DNA of 64,000 nucleotides, taken from the NCBI RefSeq assembly GCF_050587525.1, contig NZ_JBOBFT010000002.1, positions 348,999-412,998 of the forward strand, given 5' to 3'. A model generated the notes under the pieces. It saw only the letters and a list, made by a program, of their open reading frames with translations. It ran no database searches and was not told where the DNA came from. The position numbers were made by a program, and so were the translations under genes. Shown here one piece after another: positions 1-9,552 of the stretch. Each line of letters starts with the position of its first letter. Position 1 is the stretch's first letter. The DNA comes from Plantibacter sp050587525. Lineage in GTDB: Bacteria > Actinomycetota > Actinomycetes > Actinomycetales > Microbacteriaceae.

Positions 1-423
1 GAGGGGAACTGCGCCGATGTGGAAGATCCCGCCACCGTCGTACTCCCACGACCCGACACCTGTCTTGAAGACCTCCATGCCGGTGCCGACGATGTGGAAG
101 AGCACGATCACCCACAGCTCGCGACCGGTTTCGAGTTTGGTGGCGATCATCACGATCTGGATGACGATGGCCGCGATGACGAGGGCGTCGTTGCGGGCGA
201 GCCACACGTCCTCCGGGTACCAGAGGCGCGCGGCGACGATGACGATGAGCATCGCGGCGCCGAACACGCACGCCCACGCCTGCTTCGCGCCGAACACCAG
301 GAACTCGACGAGTTTGGCGCGGATGCCGCCGACGGGCGCGTCGTGCAGCATCCGGTTGGCGCGGTCGTCGATCCATCGTTCGACGCTCGTCAGCTCGTGG
401 ATGTGGTCGTCGGCGTCGCGCAT
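1..423 (-). CDS. DUF817 family integral membrane protein (3' end beyond window)
   Basis: The reading frame starts at an ATG at 423 and runs off the left edge, so only about 141 N-terminal residues are visible. It has a short charged N-terminus (MRDADDHIHELTSVERW), then alternating hydrophobic stretches around residues 43-60 and 75-95. The motif GMEVFKTGVGSWEYDGGG near the visible end is typical of the DUF817 (YoaT-like) membrane family, whose function is unknown. No Shine-Dalgarno was checked as decisive; the start was chosen because it is the first in-frame ATG after a non-coding repeat-rich gap. Family call is from recognised motif, not alignment. Confidence 0.72.
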   Translation of the reverse strand, partial: MRDADDHIHELTSVERWIDDRANRMLHDAPVGGIRAKLVEFLVFGAKQAWACVFGAAMLIVIVAARLWYPEDVWLARNDALVIAAIVIQIVMIATKLETGRELWVIVLFHIVGTGMEVFKTGVGSWEYDGGGIFHIGAVPL

Positions 424-506
424 CGTCACAGCATACGGACCCGCGTCTGGTGTTCCGCCCGGCGCTCCACTCCTGGTTGCCCTGCCCTCTCTCCCCGAGT
501 GCCATG

Positions 507-600
507 TGCACAATTCAGGAACATCTGCACAATTCAGGATGATCTCGCCCGACACGCGGGTCAATCATCCTGAATTGTGAAAATCGTCCTGAATTGTGTG
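507..600. repeat. Family A nested inverted repeat, copy 1
   Basis: Two nested pairs of arms built on the core CAATTCAGGA and its complement TCCTGAATTG. The inner arms, about 16 bp, are at 528-543 and 564-579; the outer arms are near 509-524 and 586-599. The element lies between the methyltransferase stop codon and the DUF817 start. Three further copies are at 1841, 2843 and 13980. This copy lacks the central GGCGCGCC seen in the other three. Confidence 0.85.
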
Positions 601-626
601 AATGACACTCGGAGGGAGGAGGAGGC

Positions 627-1766
627 TCAGCGACGCCGCGAGGTCGTGACCGTGAACTTGTCGTTGCGCGACACCTGCGCGGTGTGACCGACGAGTCGTT
701 CGAGCGCGGCGCGGTATCCGAGGTGCGAGTTCCACACGACGGCGAGGGTGCCGCCGCGTCGCAGGACGCGCTTCGCGTCGGCGAACATCGCCAAGGCCAA
801 TCCCGTGTGCACCGTCGAGCCGATGTGGAACGGCGGGTTCAGCAGGATCAGATCAGCCGATTCGTCCGGCTGCGATTCGAGACCGTTGTCGCGCACCACC
901 GTCATCCGCTCCGACAGTCCGAGTTCCGGGGTGTCGTTCGCGGCGATCGTCGCACGCGTCGAGTCGACGGCCGCAGCCGACTGGTCGGTCGCGATCACGT
1001 GGACGCCGGGACGCGCCTTCGCGAGTGCGACGCCGAGCACACCGGTGCCGCAGCCGAGGTCGATGACCTGCTCCGCGTCCGGAGCGAGTTTCGGCAGCGC
1101 TTCGAGGAGCGCACGCGTGCCGATGTCGATGCGGCTGCCCGCGAACGCGCCGCCGTGAGCCGCGACGATCAGGCCGACATCGCCGTGTTTCCCGATGCGC
1201 GGGAACGTGGGCGCGCCGACCGCGAGCGGACCGGAGGCGCGGATGACGCGCGACTTCTGGCGGGCGAGGCTCGGCTGGATGGTCGAGAAACGGGTTGCGA
1301 GGACGTCGTTCATCGTCGTGGTCAGGTGTTTGATGCGACCGCCGGCGAAGACGCGGACCTGCGGGTCCGCCCAGCGGGCGATGCCGTCGGCGATCTCCTC
1401 GAGTTCGTCGAGGCCGCGCGGGAGCTGCATCACGACGACCGTCGAGCCGGTTAGCAATTCCTCGCCGAACGGGAGGGAACGGTAGGAGGCGGTGAGCTCG
1501 GTCGCGTCGGCGTTGGCGGCGAGCGCCAGTTCACCGGTCAGGCCGTCCTGGTGCACACGGATGTCCGTGGCTCCGTGGTGGGCGGCCGCACCGAGTGTGA
1601 GGGCGCCGTAGTGGTCGCCGAGGACAACGACCGTGCCGGCGGGTGCGGCGGCGATCGCCTCCGCGGCTTCGTCGAGGATGAGTCGGTCGCTCGCGTCGAC
1701 GGCGAACAGGTTCGGCGCTTCCACGTCGGGGAAGCGCCGCAGCGCGTCGAAAGAGAATGCAGGCAT
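627..1766 (-). CDS. RsmC/RlmG-like class I SAM-dependent rRNA methyltransferase
   Basis: 379 residues in two halves, as in the RsmC/RlmG family: a degenerate N-terminal methyltransferase-like domain (about 1-180) and a C-terminal catalytic domain. The SAM-binding loop VIDLGCGTGVLGVALA is near residue 238, and the base-flipping catalytic motif LLNPPFH is near 310. The NPPF form points to N2-guanine methylation of ribosomal RNA. Family members modify G1207 of 16S or G1835 of 23S rRNA; which applies here cannot be told from sequence alone. It is a single gene flanked on both sides by family A repeats. Confidence 0.85.
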   Translation of the reverse strand: MPAFSFDALRRFPDVEAPNLFAVDASDRLILDEAAEAIAAAPAGTVVVLGDHYGALTLGAAAHHGATDIRVHQDGLTGELALAANADATELTASYRSLPFGEELLTGSTVVVMQLPRGLDELEEIADGIARWADPQVRVFAGGRIKHLTTTMNDVLATRFSTIQPSLARQKSRVIRASGPLAVGAPTFPRIGKHGDVGLIVAAHGGAFAGSRIDIGTRALLEALPKLAPDAEQVIDLGCGTGVLGVALAKARPGVHVIATDQSAAAVDSTRATIAANDTPELGLSERMTVVRDNGLESQPDESADLILLNPPFHIGSTVHTGLALAMFADAKRVLRRGGTLAVVWNSHLGYRAALERLVGHTAQVSRNDKFTVTTSRRR

Positions 1767-1840
1767 CCTCTCAGGCTAGTGGCGGCGGCTGCACGCCAGC
1801 CCCACGGCGCCGACACCCGTCCCATCCCTCCGCCTGGTGG

Positions 1841-1938
1841 TTGCAGAATTCAGGACGATCTGCAGCATTCAGGACGACCTGTCGGCGCGCCGCCCCACAT
1901 CATCCTGAATCGTGCCGATGCTCCTGAATTCTGCGACC
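1841..1938. repeat. Family A nested inverted repeat, copy 2
   Basis: Same architecture as the copy at 507: TTGCAGAATTCAGGACGAT on the left, mirrored by ATGCTCCTGAATTCTGC on the right, with an inner diverged pair. The centre contains the 8-bp palindrome GGCGCGCC. It lies between the methyltransferase start and the next gene's stop. Confidence 0.85.
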
Positions 1939-2008
1939 GGGGCGATCGCCTCACCGGACCGGGCGGAGACGGCCGACGGAGTGTCAGCGCGGAAGCGTCG
2001 CAGCACCC

Positions 2009-2647
2009 TCACGCCCGGGGACGACGCGAGCGCTTCGTCGCAGGGACGGCGCGCAGTACGGCCGGGAACAGCAACGCCCCGAGACCGGCGGAGATGAGCA
2101 GATTGGCGACCGTGGCGATCATCATCCCCTGGCCGAAAGCGCGGATCGTCGCCACCCCGTCGGCATCGGCTGCAACGCCCGCGCTGATCGACGCGAAGAC
2201 GATGACGACCCCCATGAAGCCGAACAGGAATTGGATGGGCAGCGTCGCCCAGAACCCCCAGTTGGTGACCGCGCCGGGCCGACCCACACCGTGCCGACGC
2301 AGGATGCGCACGCTGAGCAGGATCCCGCCGACGAACGCGACGACCCCCACCCCGACATACGCCCAGATCCAGACCGCGAACGGCGTCGCGAGGAACAACA
2401 GGACGAACGCGAACGCTCGTGAGAACCCGGCGACGAACTCGGTCTCCCCCGCGCCGAACAGCACCCCGAAGACGATCGGCGCGGTGATGACGATGAGGGA
2501 CAGCAGTGGGAGGAGCCCGGCCACCACACCGAAGTACATGAGCGGATAGGCGAACGCCCCGGCGAATCGCGCGCCGCGGCGGCGACGTGCCGCTTCGGGG
2601 GCGGCGGCATCGGCCTGGCGTTTCGGTGTGACGGGGTTCGCGCTCAC
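2009..2647 (-). CDS. Four-helix membrane protein of unknown function
   Basis: 212 residues. After a basic N-terminus (about 1-30) there are about four strongly hydrophobic segments near 35-60, 77-110, 135-155 and 170-195, and a basic tail. The loop SVRILRRHGVGRPGAVT is matched by SVSILRRGGIRRPVAVT in the next upstream gene (2959-4374), so the two are tandem paralogs sharing one membrane domain. No enzymatic motif is visible. Function unknown; a plasma-membrane location is inferred. Confidence 0.7.
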   Translation of the reverse strand: MSANPVTPKRQADAAAPEAARRRRGARFAGAFAYPLMYFGVVAGLLPLLSLIVITAPIVFGVLFGAGETEFVAGFSRAFAFVLLFLATPFAVWIWAYVGVGVVAFVGGILLSVRILRRHGVGRPGAVTNWGFWATLPIQFLFGFMGVVIVFASISAGVAADADGVATIRAFGQGMMIATVANLLISAGLGALLFPAVLRAVPATKRSRRPRA

Positions 2648-2708
2648 GCAGTCAGCCTAGCGAGCGCCGATGCGAGGAGGCCGAGTCCGTCGCCCCACCT
2701 TCACCTTG

Positions 2709-2798
2709 CACGATTCCGGAAAACGTGGGGCTGATGTGACTCGAACGCCCGATTTCGGCCGATTTCGTCACTCCTGTCACACCTTTTCCGGAATTGTG
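2709..2798. repeat. Long-loop inverted repeat
   Basis: Arms CACGATTCCGGAAAA (2709-2723) and TTTTCCGGAATTGTG (2784-2798) pair with one mismatch over 15 bp across a loop of about 60 bp. It sits in the 311-bp gap between the two membrane-protein genes, beside family A copy 3. No T-tract follows, so it is not a textbook terminator. Confidence 0.7.
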
Positions 2799-2842
2799 CT
2801 CAACCTCGGGTCCGAGCAGGGCAGCGCAGCACGGAGCAGGGC

Positions 2843-2940
2843 TTGCAGAATTCAGGAATGGTTGCAGAATTCAGGACGATCGATCGGCGCGCCGCCCGGA
2901 ATCATCCTGAATTGTGCCGATGTTCCTGAATTCTGCAACC
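2843..2940. repeat. Family A nested inverted repeat, copy 3
   Basis: The best-preserved copy: outer arms TTGCAGAATTCAGGAA and TTCCTGAATTCTGCAA, inner arms on the same core, and GGCGCGCC in the centre. It lies 19 bp downstream of the stop codon of the glutamine-rich membrane protein gene. Confidence 0.88.
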
Positions 2941-2958
2941 GCCGGGTCGGACACCGAG

Positions 2959-4374
2959 TCAGCTTGAGGGCGGAGGCGGCGGAGCCTGAGCGGTGAAGGG
3001 CTGGGTGCCGGGCGCCGCCACCGCACCGGAGGCTGCGTCGCGGGTGCCACCAGCGCCGGGAAGGCCACCAGTACCGGCAGCTCCACCACCGAAAGCACCA
3101 CCGGCAAGGCCACCAGTACCAGCAGCACCACCGGCAAGGCCACCAGTACCAGCAGCGCCACCGCCAGCAGCACCACCGGCACCACCTCCACCACCAGGGG
3201 CCTCAGGATCACGCATCGCGTGCGCCATCCACCACCAACTGAACACACCGATGACGACCCCGAGCGCGAGCGAGACCACGAGCGACACGGAGACGCCCGC
3301 GATGACGGGCCCGATCGCCTGGTCGACGTCGGACTGCGGCCGCGCACCGAAGGAGAACAGGTTCGCGAACGGGCTCGTGACGAACGACAACAGGACCCCG
3401 CCGGCAACGGCGATGCCCCATCCGGCGAAGGTCACGGCGACGGGTCGTCGGATCCCACCGCGTCGCAGGATCGAGACGCTCAGGACGAAGCCGAGCACCA
3501 GCACCACGAGTCCGATGAGCATGATGAGCACGTACAGCAGGATGTAGGGCTCGATCACCGTGCGGTAGATCGTCGCGAACACGGATTTCACCTGGTCCCC
3601 GGCACCCGATGCGGCGGCGAGCCCACCGACGAAGGCGCCGAGGGCCAGGACCACAACGACGAAGGTGACCGGCAGGACGACGAGACTGCCGCCGAGCGTG
3701 ATGAGCCCGTTCCCGATCCCGCCGGCCAGTCGCGCACGCGAGCGCTGACGCGGGGTCAGCGGGGCGCGAGGCTGCTTGACGGGCGCGAGGTATGCGGGAT
3801 GCTGCGCGAACTGCTGCGGCACCGGCTGCTGGTAGGCCGGCGACTGCGGTGCCTGATGCTGGTACTGCGGCGCCTGCTGGTAGGCGGGCGTCTGCTGGTA
3901 CGGATTCGCCTGCTGATACGCGGCGCCCTGCTGATACGCGGCCGCCTGGGCGGCACCTGCCGGCTGCTGATACGCAGGAGCCTGCTGGTAGTCGGGGGCC
4001 TGCTGATACTGCCCCGGACCGACGTACGGACCGGCCTGAGCCTGCCCCGGAGCACCCTGATACGGCGTCCCCTGATATGGCGCACCCTGCTGATACGCGG
4101 CCGCCTGCTCATGGTTCGGGGCGGCCTGGTACTGCGGCGACGCCTCGAACGGTTGCGCGGGCTGGAACGCCTGCGGCGGCTGGTACTGCGGAGGTGCAGG
4201 CGCAGGCTGGTAGCCGGACGGCTGGTAGCCGGGCTGCGGAGTTGTTGGTTGCGATGGCGCCTGCGGCGCACCCTGCTCCGGTGCCGGGTGCTGCGCGAAC
4301 TCAGCGGTCGTCTGCTGGGCGTCGTCCGGTCGTGACTCCGGAGCGGGTGGTTGCGTTTCCGGGGGCTGACTCAT
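2959..4374 (-). CDS. Membrane protein with glutamine/tyrosine/proline-rich N-terminal repeats
   Basis: 471 residues. About 1-205 is low complexity, made of many short units such as AYQQ, YQQAP and YQQGAPY. About 225-400 carries four hydrophobic segments and the SVSILRRGGIRRPVAVT loop shared with the neighbour at 2009-2647. The last 70 residues are Gly/Ala repeats (GGAAGTGGLAGG type) followed by prolines. The layout, a disordered tail plus a small membrane domain, recalls actinobacterial membrane proteins with protein-binding Pro/Gln tails, but no known family is recognised. The repetitive DNA makes length variation between strains likely. Function unknown. Confidence 0.72.
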   Translation of the reverse strand: MSQPPETQPPAPESRPDDAQQTTAEFAQHPAPEQGAPQAPSQPTTPQPGYQPSGYQPAPAPPQYQPPQAFQPAQPFEASPQYQAAPNHEQAAAYQQGAPYQGTPYQGAPGQAQAGPYVGPGQYQQAPDYQQAPAYQQPAGAAQAAAYQQGAAYQQANPYQQTPAYQQAPQYQHQAPQSPAYQQPVPQQFAQHPAYLAPVKQPRAPLTPRQRSRARLAGGIGNGLITLGGSLVVLPVTFVVVVLALGAFVGGLAAASGAGDQVKSVFATIYRTVIEPYILLYVLIMLIGLVVLVLGFVLSVSILRRGGIRRPVAVTFAGWGIAVAGGVLLSFVTSPFANLFSFGARPQSDVDQAIGPVIAGVSVSLVVSLALGVVIGVFSWWWMAHAMRDPEAPGGGGGAGGAAGGGAAGTGGLAGGAAGTGGLAGGAFGGGAAGTGGLPGAGGTRDAASGAVAAPGTQPFTAQAPPPPPSS

Positions 4375-4573
4375 GCCAGCATCCTACGCGTCGGCCCTCC
4401 GCCATCACAGGATCAGTGCGAGACGCGGCACCGGGGGACCGGAGACGATGCGATGCGGCGCGCGGTGCTCGGCGCGCGGCGCGCGTCAGTCGGTCAGCGG
4501 ATCGCGATGCCCGCCGCGGACGGCGCGACCGACGGAATGACCGAACGAGTCCCCACGACCCCGGCACCCAGTG

Positions 4574-5002
4574 TCAGGCCCCTGGCCCCTTGGGCCGCCA
4601 CACGACGATCTCGGTGCGGCGCCGGGCACGCGTCCCACTCTTCAACGGAACGACGCTACCTTCCATGCCGGCGGCGAACACGCGCCCGCCGGGCGACTTC
4701 AGGAGGACATCGGCGAGGGCGTGTTCGAGCTCGCGCACCCGTCCCTGGAGCGAGGCGACCTCGTTCTCCAGGGACAGGATGCGGGAAATGCCCTCGAGGC
4801 TCACGCCTTCAGCGCTGAGCCTCGCGACTTCACGCAATTGCGCGATGTCGTGCATCGAGTACCGTCTCGACTTCCCCGCCGTACGGGTGGGCGAGACGAG
4901 ACCGATGCGGTCGTACTGGCGGAGGGTCTGCGGGTGCATGCCGGCGAGCTCTGCCGCCATCGCGATGGCGAAGATCGGCGAACGCTCGTCCATGCCCTGC
5001 AT
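4574..5002 (-). CDS. hspR: HspR, MerR-family heat-shock repressor
   Basis: 142 residues beginning MQGMDERSPIFAIAMAAEL. The MerR-type winged helix with AGMHPQTLRQYDRIGLV (about 20-36) matches HspR, followed by a coiled-coil dimerisation region (about 70-100) and a basic tail. HspR represses the dnaK operon in actinobacteria by binding HAIR sites, with DnaK as co-repressor. It is the last gene of the operon, 9 bp after dnaJ, and the two HAIR operators upstream of dnaK (8698-8718, 8749-8769) are the expected autoregulatory targets. Confidence 0.95.
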   Translation of the reverse strand: MQGMDERSPIFAIAMAAELAGMHPQTLRQYDRIGLVSPTRTAGKSRRYSMHDIAQLREVARLSAEGVSLEGISRILSLENEVASLQGRVRELEHALADVLLKSPGGRVFAAGMEGSVVPLKSGTRARRRTEIVVWRPKGPGA

Positions 5003-5011
5003 CCCTTCTCG

Positions 5012-6019
5012 CTAGCCTCGTGCCCGTGCGAGCAGTTCGTCGCGCGGGTTCTCTTTCGGTTCCAACTCGTGGAAGCGTTCGAGTGCTTCCTTGGCGTCCG
5101 ACCCGAGGTGGGCCGGAACCACGACCTGGACGACGGCGAGCAGATCGCCGGTGCCCTTCGTGGTCGCGACGCCCCGGCCTTTGACGCGCAGCACACGGCC
5201 GCTCGGCGTTCCGGGGGCCACACGCAGCTTCACGGGGTCGCCACCGAGGGTGGGGACCTCGATCGTCGCGCCGAGGGTTGCTTCGACGAACGTGACCGGC
5301 ACCGTCACCCGCAGGTTCAGGCCGTCGCGCTCGAACACGGGATGCTTGCGGACACTCACGGTGACCACGATATCGCCGGCCGGACCGCCGTCCTGACTCG
5401 GCTGCCCTTTGCCGCGGAGGCGGATCTTCTGCCCGTCCGAGACGCCCGCGGGGATCTTCACCTTGATGGTGCGACCCTCTGAGGTCTGGAGGGAGATGGT
5501 CTCGCCCTTCGTGGCGGTCAGGAAGTCGACCGTCGTGTGCGCTGCGATGTCCCGACCGGGGGTCGGTCCGCCGTAGCCGCGGTACCCGCCACTCGTCTGC
5601 CCGAAGCCTCCCTGACCGAACAGCCCGCCGCCGAGGAGATCCTCGAAATTGGGTTGTCCGCCGGAGGACTGCTGGTAGGTGTAGCTCTGACCGCGGCCAC
5701 CGCCGCCGCCGAACATGTTGCCGAAGACGTCCTCGAACCCGCCGTTGCCGCCGGCCTGGCCGGGGGCGGTGAAGCGAGCTCCACCACCCATGGCGCGGAC
5801 AGCGTCGTACTCCTTGCGCTGTTCCGGGTCGGAGAGCACCGAGTTGGCCTCGCTGATCTCCTTGAACCGCGCCTCGGAGGCGGCATCACCCGCGTTGGAG
5901 TCCGGGTGGTACTGTCTCGCGAGCTTGCGGTACGCCTTCTTCAACTCGGCCTGCGTCACATCCTTCTTGACGCCGAGGACCTTGTAGAAGTCCTTGTCGA
6001 ACCAGTCCTGACTCGCCAT
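5012..6019 (-). CDS. dnaJ: DnaJ-type co-chaperone lacking the zinc finger
   Basis: 335 residues. The J domain is at 1-75, with the HPD motif in ARQYHPDSNAG; then a Gly/Phe/Gln-rich linker (about 85-150) and two C-terminal substrate-binding beta domains (about 155-320). The four CxxCxGxG zinc motifs of class I DnaJ are absent and the protein has no cysteine, so it is a class II (CbpA/DnaJ-like) co-chaperone. It stimulates DnaK ATPase and delivers substrates. It starts 2 bp after grpE, inside the dnaK operon, and is the only DnaJ in this window. Confidence 0.93.
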   Translation of the reverse strand: MASQDWFDKDFYKVLGVKKDVTQAELKKAYRKLARQYHPDSNAGDAASEARFKEISEANSVLSDPEQRKEYDAVRAMGGGARFTAPGQAGGNGGFEDVFGNMFGGGGGRGQSYTYQQSSGGQPNFEDLLGGGLFGQGGFGQTSGGYRGYGGPTPGRDIAAHTTVDFLTATKGETISLQTSEGRTIKVKIPAGVSDGQKIRLRGKGQPSQDGGPAGDIVVTVSVRKHPVFERDGLNLRVTVPVTFVEATLGATIEVPTLGGDPVKLRVAPGTPSGRVLRVKGRGVATTKGTGDLLAVVQVVVPAHLGSDAKEALERFHELEPKENPRDELLARARG

Positions 6020-6021
6020 GG

Positions 6022-6654
6022 CTAGCTCGCCGGGACCGCAACGACCACCTTGGCGGCACGCAGGAGCGTGGAGCCGAGGGTGTAACCGGTCTCGACGACG
6101 TCGAGGACCGTTTCGCCTTCGGCGTCCGGCGTCGGCTGCTGGAAGATGGCCTCGTGGATGTTCGGGTCGAACGTCTCACCGATCGTGCCGAATGGCTTCA
6201 GTCCGAGGCGTTCCACGGACGTCCGCAGCTTCTGCGCGATCTGGCTGAACGGTGCGTCGCCGTCGAGGTCGCCGTGCTTCTCGGCACGGTCCAGGTCGTC
6301 GAGCACCGGCAGCAGGACCTTCGCGACCTCGCCGGTGGTGCGCTCGCGCTCCACCTCGCGGCCCGCTTCGGTGCGCTTGCGGTAGTTCGCGTACTCGGCG
6401 GTCACCCGCTGGAGGTCGGCGAGTCGTTCGGCGGCCAGCAGTTCGGCCTCCGTCAGTTCGCCTTCCACCGGGTGCTCCGGAGCAGCGTTCAGGATGTCTT
6501 CGACGGTGAGCTCGTCGTCCTGGTCGGCTCCGGGAGCACTGTCCGCGGAACCCGACGGGGCGGATGCCGCAGCATCCGTCCCGTCGGCGCCTGGCTGACG
6601 AACCTCACCGTTCTCCGGGTCGATGCCCTCGTGGTTCTGGTTCTCGTCGGTCAT
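6022..6654 (-). CDS. grpE: GrpE nucleotide exchange factor
   Basis: 210 residues. It has a long acidic disordered N-terminus (about 1-75), a coiled-coil dimer helix (about 75-135, with TAEYANYRKRTEAGREVER) and the C-terminal beta domain (FDPNIHEAIFQ, VLDVVETGYTLGSTLLRAAKV). It releases ADP from DnaK. It is packed tightly between dnaK (2 bp gap) and dnaJ (2 bp gap), so it is expressed from the HAIR-controlled promoter upstream of dnaK. Confidence 0.96.
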   Translation of the reverse strand: MTDENQNHEGIDPENGEVRQPGADGTDAAASAPSGSADSAPGADQDDELTVEDILNAAPEHPVEGELTEAELLAAERLADLQRVTAEYANYRKRTEAGREVERERTTGEVAKVLLPVLDDLDRAEKHGDLDGDAPFSQIAQKLRTSVERLGLKPFGTIGETFDPNIHEAIFQQPTPDAEGETVLDVVETGYTLGSTLLRAAKVVVAVPAS

Positions 6655-6656
6655 GG

Positions 6657-8522
<1,866 letters not shown>

Positions 8523-8697
8523 GTGTTGGATCTCCTTGGTTCGGTGTTCGTGTGGGTCCTGAGTTCGTCGATCGGCCCGGTGGACCGTTCTCCCGGTGAG
8601 GGGTTGTTCGTGGTGCACTCACCCGATGGGAGGGATGGCCTTCCGGCCCGTTCGACGAACTCGGCACGAACTGCGTGTGTCGAGTGTTCTTGCAAGA

Positions 8698-8769
8698 CTT
8701 GAGCCTCGCACACTCAATTTTACAGAAGCCGTTTCCGATGTCAAGAAAGTTGAGCCACCTCGACTCAAC
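8698..8769 (-). promoter_or_regulatory. dnaK promoter flanked by two HAIR operators
   Basis: Two matches to the HspR-associated inverted repeat (CTTGAGT-N7-ACTCAAG): CTTGAGC-N7-ACTCAAT at 8698-8718 and GTTGAGC-N7-ACTCAAC at 8749-8769. Between them on the minus strand lies a near-consensus promoter: -35 TTGACA (8739-8744), 16-bp spacer, -10 TAAAAT (8717-8722). One operator overlaps the -10 and the start site; the other sits just upstream of the -35. The leader to the dnaK ATG is about 190 nt. Confidence 0.92.
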
Positions 8770-8792
8770 TCTCACCCTCTTCTCAGCCCCTC

Positions 8793-8861
8793 AGCCCGCG
8801 AGGTGTCACGAATGGCCGGTCCAGAGGGGTCGGACGAGCCGTTTGCGACCCCACGCGGGCT
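8793..8861. repeat. Family E inverted repeat, copy 1
   Basis: Imperfect arms starting AGCCCGCGAGGTGTCACGAA and ending in CCCCACGCGGGCT, with GGTCGGACGAGCC on the right arm. It is related in sequence to the element at 9469-9539, so the lipoprotein gene is bracketed by two related repeats. It lies 13 bp before the lipoprotein start. Confidence 0.72.
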
Positions 8862-8874
8862 GTACCGTGTGTGC

Positions 8875-9441
8875 ATGGGGAATCGCACACGAATCTTGAT
8901 CATGTCCGCATGCCTGCTGGGCGCCATCTCTCTCACGGGATGCGGCACCGGAACGCCGGCCCCGTCGAGCAGCGCCACCGTCACACCGACGACGACGCCA
9001 ACGGCGACCACAGCCCCGACGCCGTCACCGACCGCGACCGACGCCGCCTTCGACGCCACCTGCGACACGATCCTGACCGGTGCCGCCTACGCCAAACTCG
9101 CCGAGGATCACCTCGTCGCCAAGCCGTTCACGACCTGGAACGTCGACCTCGGCTTCATGCAGGACGGTGGCGGCCTCGTCTGCAAGTGGGGCAATCAGGG
9201 CGACATCATGGCGATCTCGGCGCAGATGCCGATGACGGAGGCGGCGTGGGCCGAGAAGCAGGCGGCACTCGTCACCGAAGGCTTCACGATCACGAACGAT
9301 CCCGTGGACGGCTTCACGAAACAGCCGGACCTCGGGAACGACGACAGCTACGTCAACGGTGGATTCGCTTGGCGCGACGGCAACCTCTACTTCACGAGCT
9401 CGTCGAACTTCATCACCGATTTCCCGGCCTTCGCCTCCTGA
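8875..9441 (+). CDS. Small lipoprotein of unknown function
   Basis: 188 residues from the ATG at 8875. It has an N-terminal signal with lipobox SLTGC (Cys23), then a Ser/Thr/Pro-rich linker (about 26-60) and a compact domain (about 65-188) with conserved-looking WNVDLGFMQDGGGLVCKWGN and two cysteines. Exported lipid-anchored proteins of this size with a Thr/Pro linker are common in actinobacteria; no named family is recognised. Upstream in-frame codons run through the dnaK control region and a repeat, so they were rejected as start. Its other end converges with the amidase gene. Confidence 0.78.
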   Translation: MGNRTRILIMSACLLGAISLTGCGTGTPAPSSSATVTPTTTPTATTAPTPSPTATDAAFDATCDTILTGAAYAKLAEDHLVAKPFTTWNVDLGFMQDGGGLVCKWGNQGDIMAISAQMPMTEAAWAEKQAALVTEGFTITNDPVDGFTKQPDLGNDDSYVNGGFAWRDGNLYFTSSSNFITDFPAFAS

Positions 9442-9468
9442 CGAGGCCCGTCCCACGCCAGCCTCCGC

Positions 9469-9539
9469 AGCCCGCGAGGTGTCACAAACGGCTCGTCCCG
9501 AGGGGGTCGGACGAGCCATCTGCGACACCTCGCGAGCTG
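9469..9539. repeat. Family E inverted repeat, copy 2, between convergent genes
   Basis: Arms AGCCCGCGAGGTGTCACAAA and TCTGCGACACCTCGCGAGCT, with an inner GGCTCGTCC/GGACGAGCC pair. It separates the convergent lipoprotein and amidase genes, where a bidirectional terminator would be expected. There is no T-tract. Confidence 0.75.
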
Positions 9540-9552
9540 TGAGCGGGTCAGG

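Noticed and set aside
1551..2549. Plus-strand frame over the first membrane protein and a family A repeat
   Set aside because: It reads through a repeat and antisense to a hydrophobic protein; composition is Arg/Pro/Thr-rich nonsense typical of shadows.
8523..8618. Upstream extension of dnaK by 32 codons
   Set aside because: The standard start MARAVGIDLGTTNS has its own ribosome site; the extension covers the leader.
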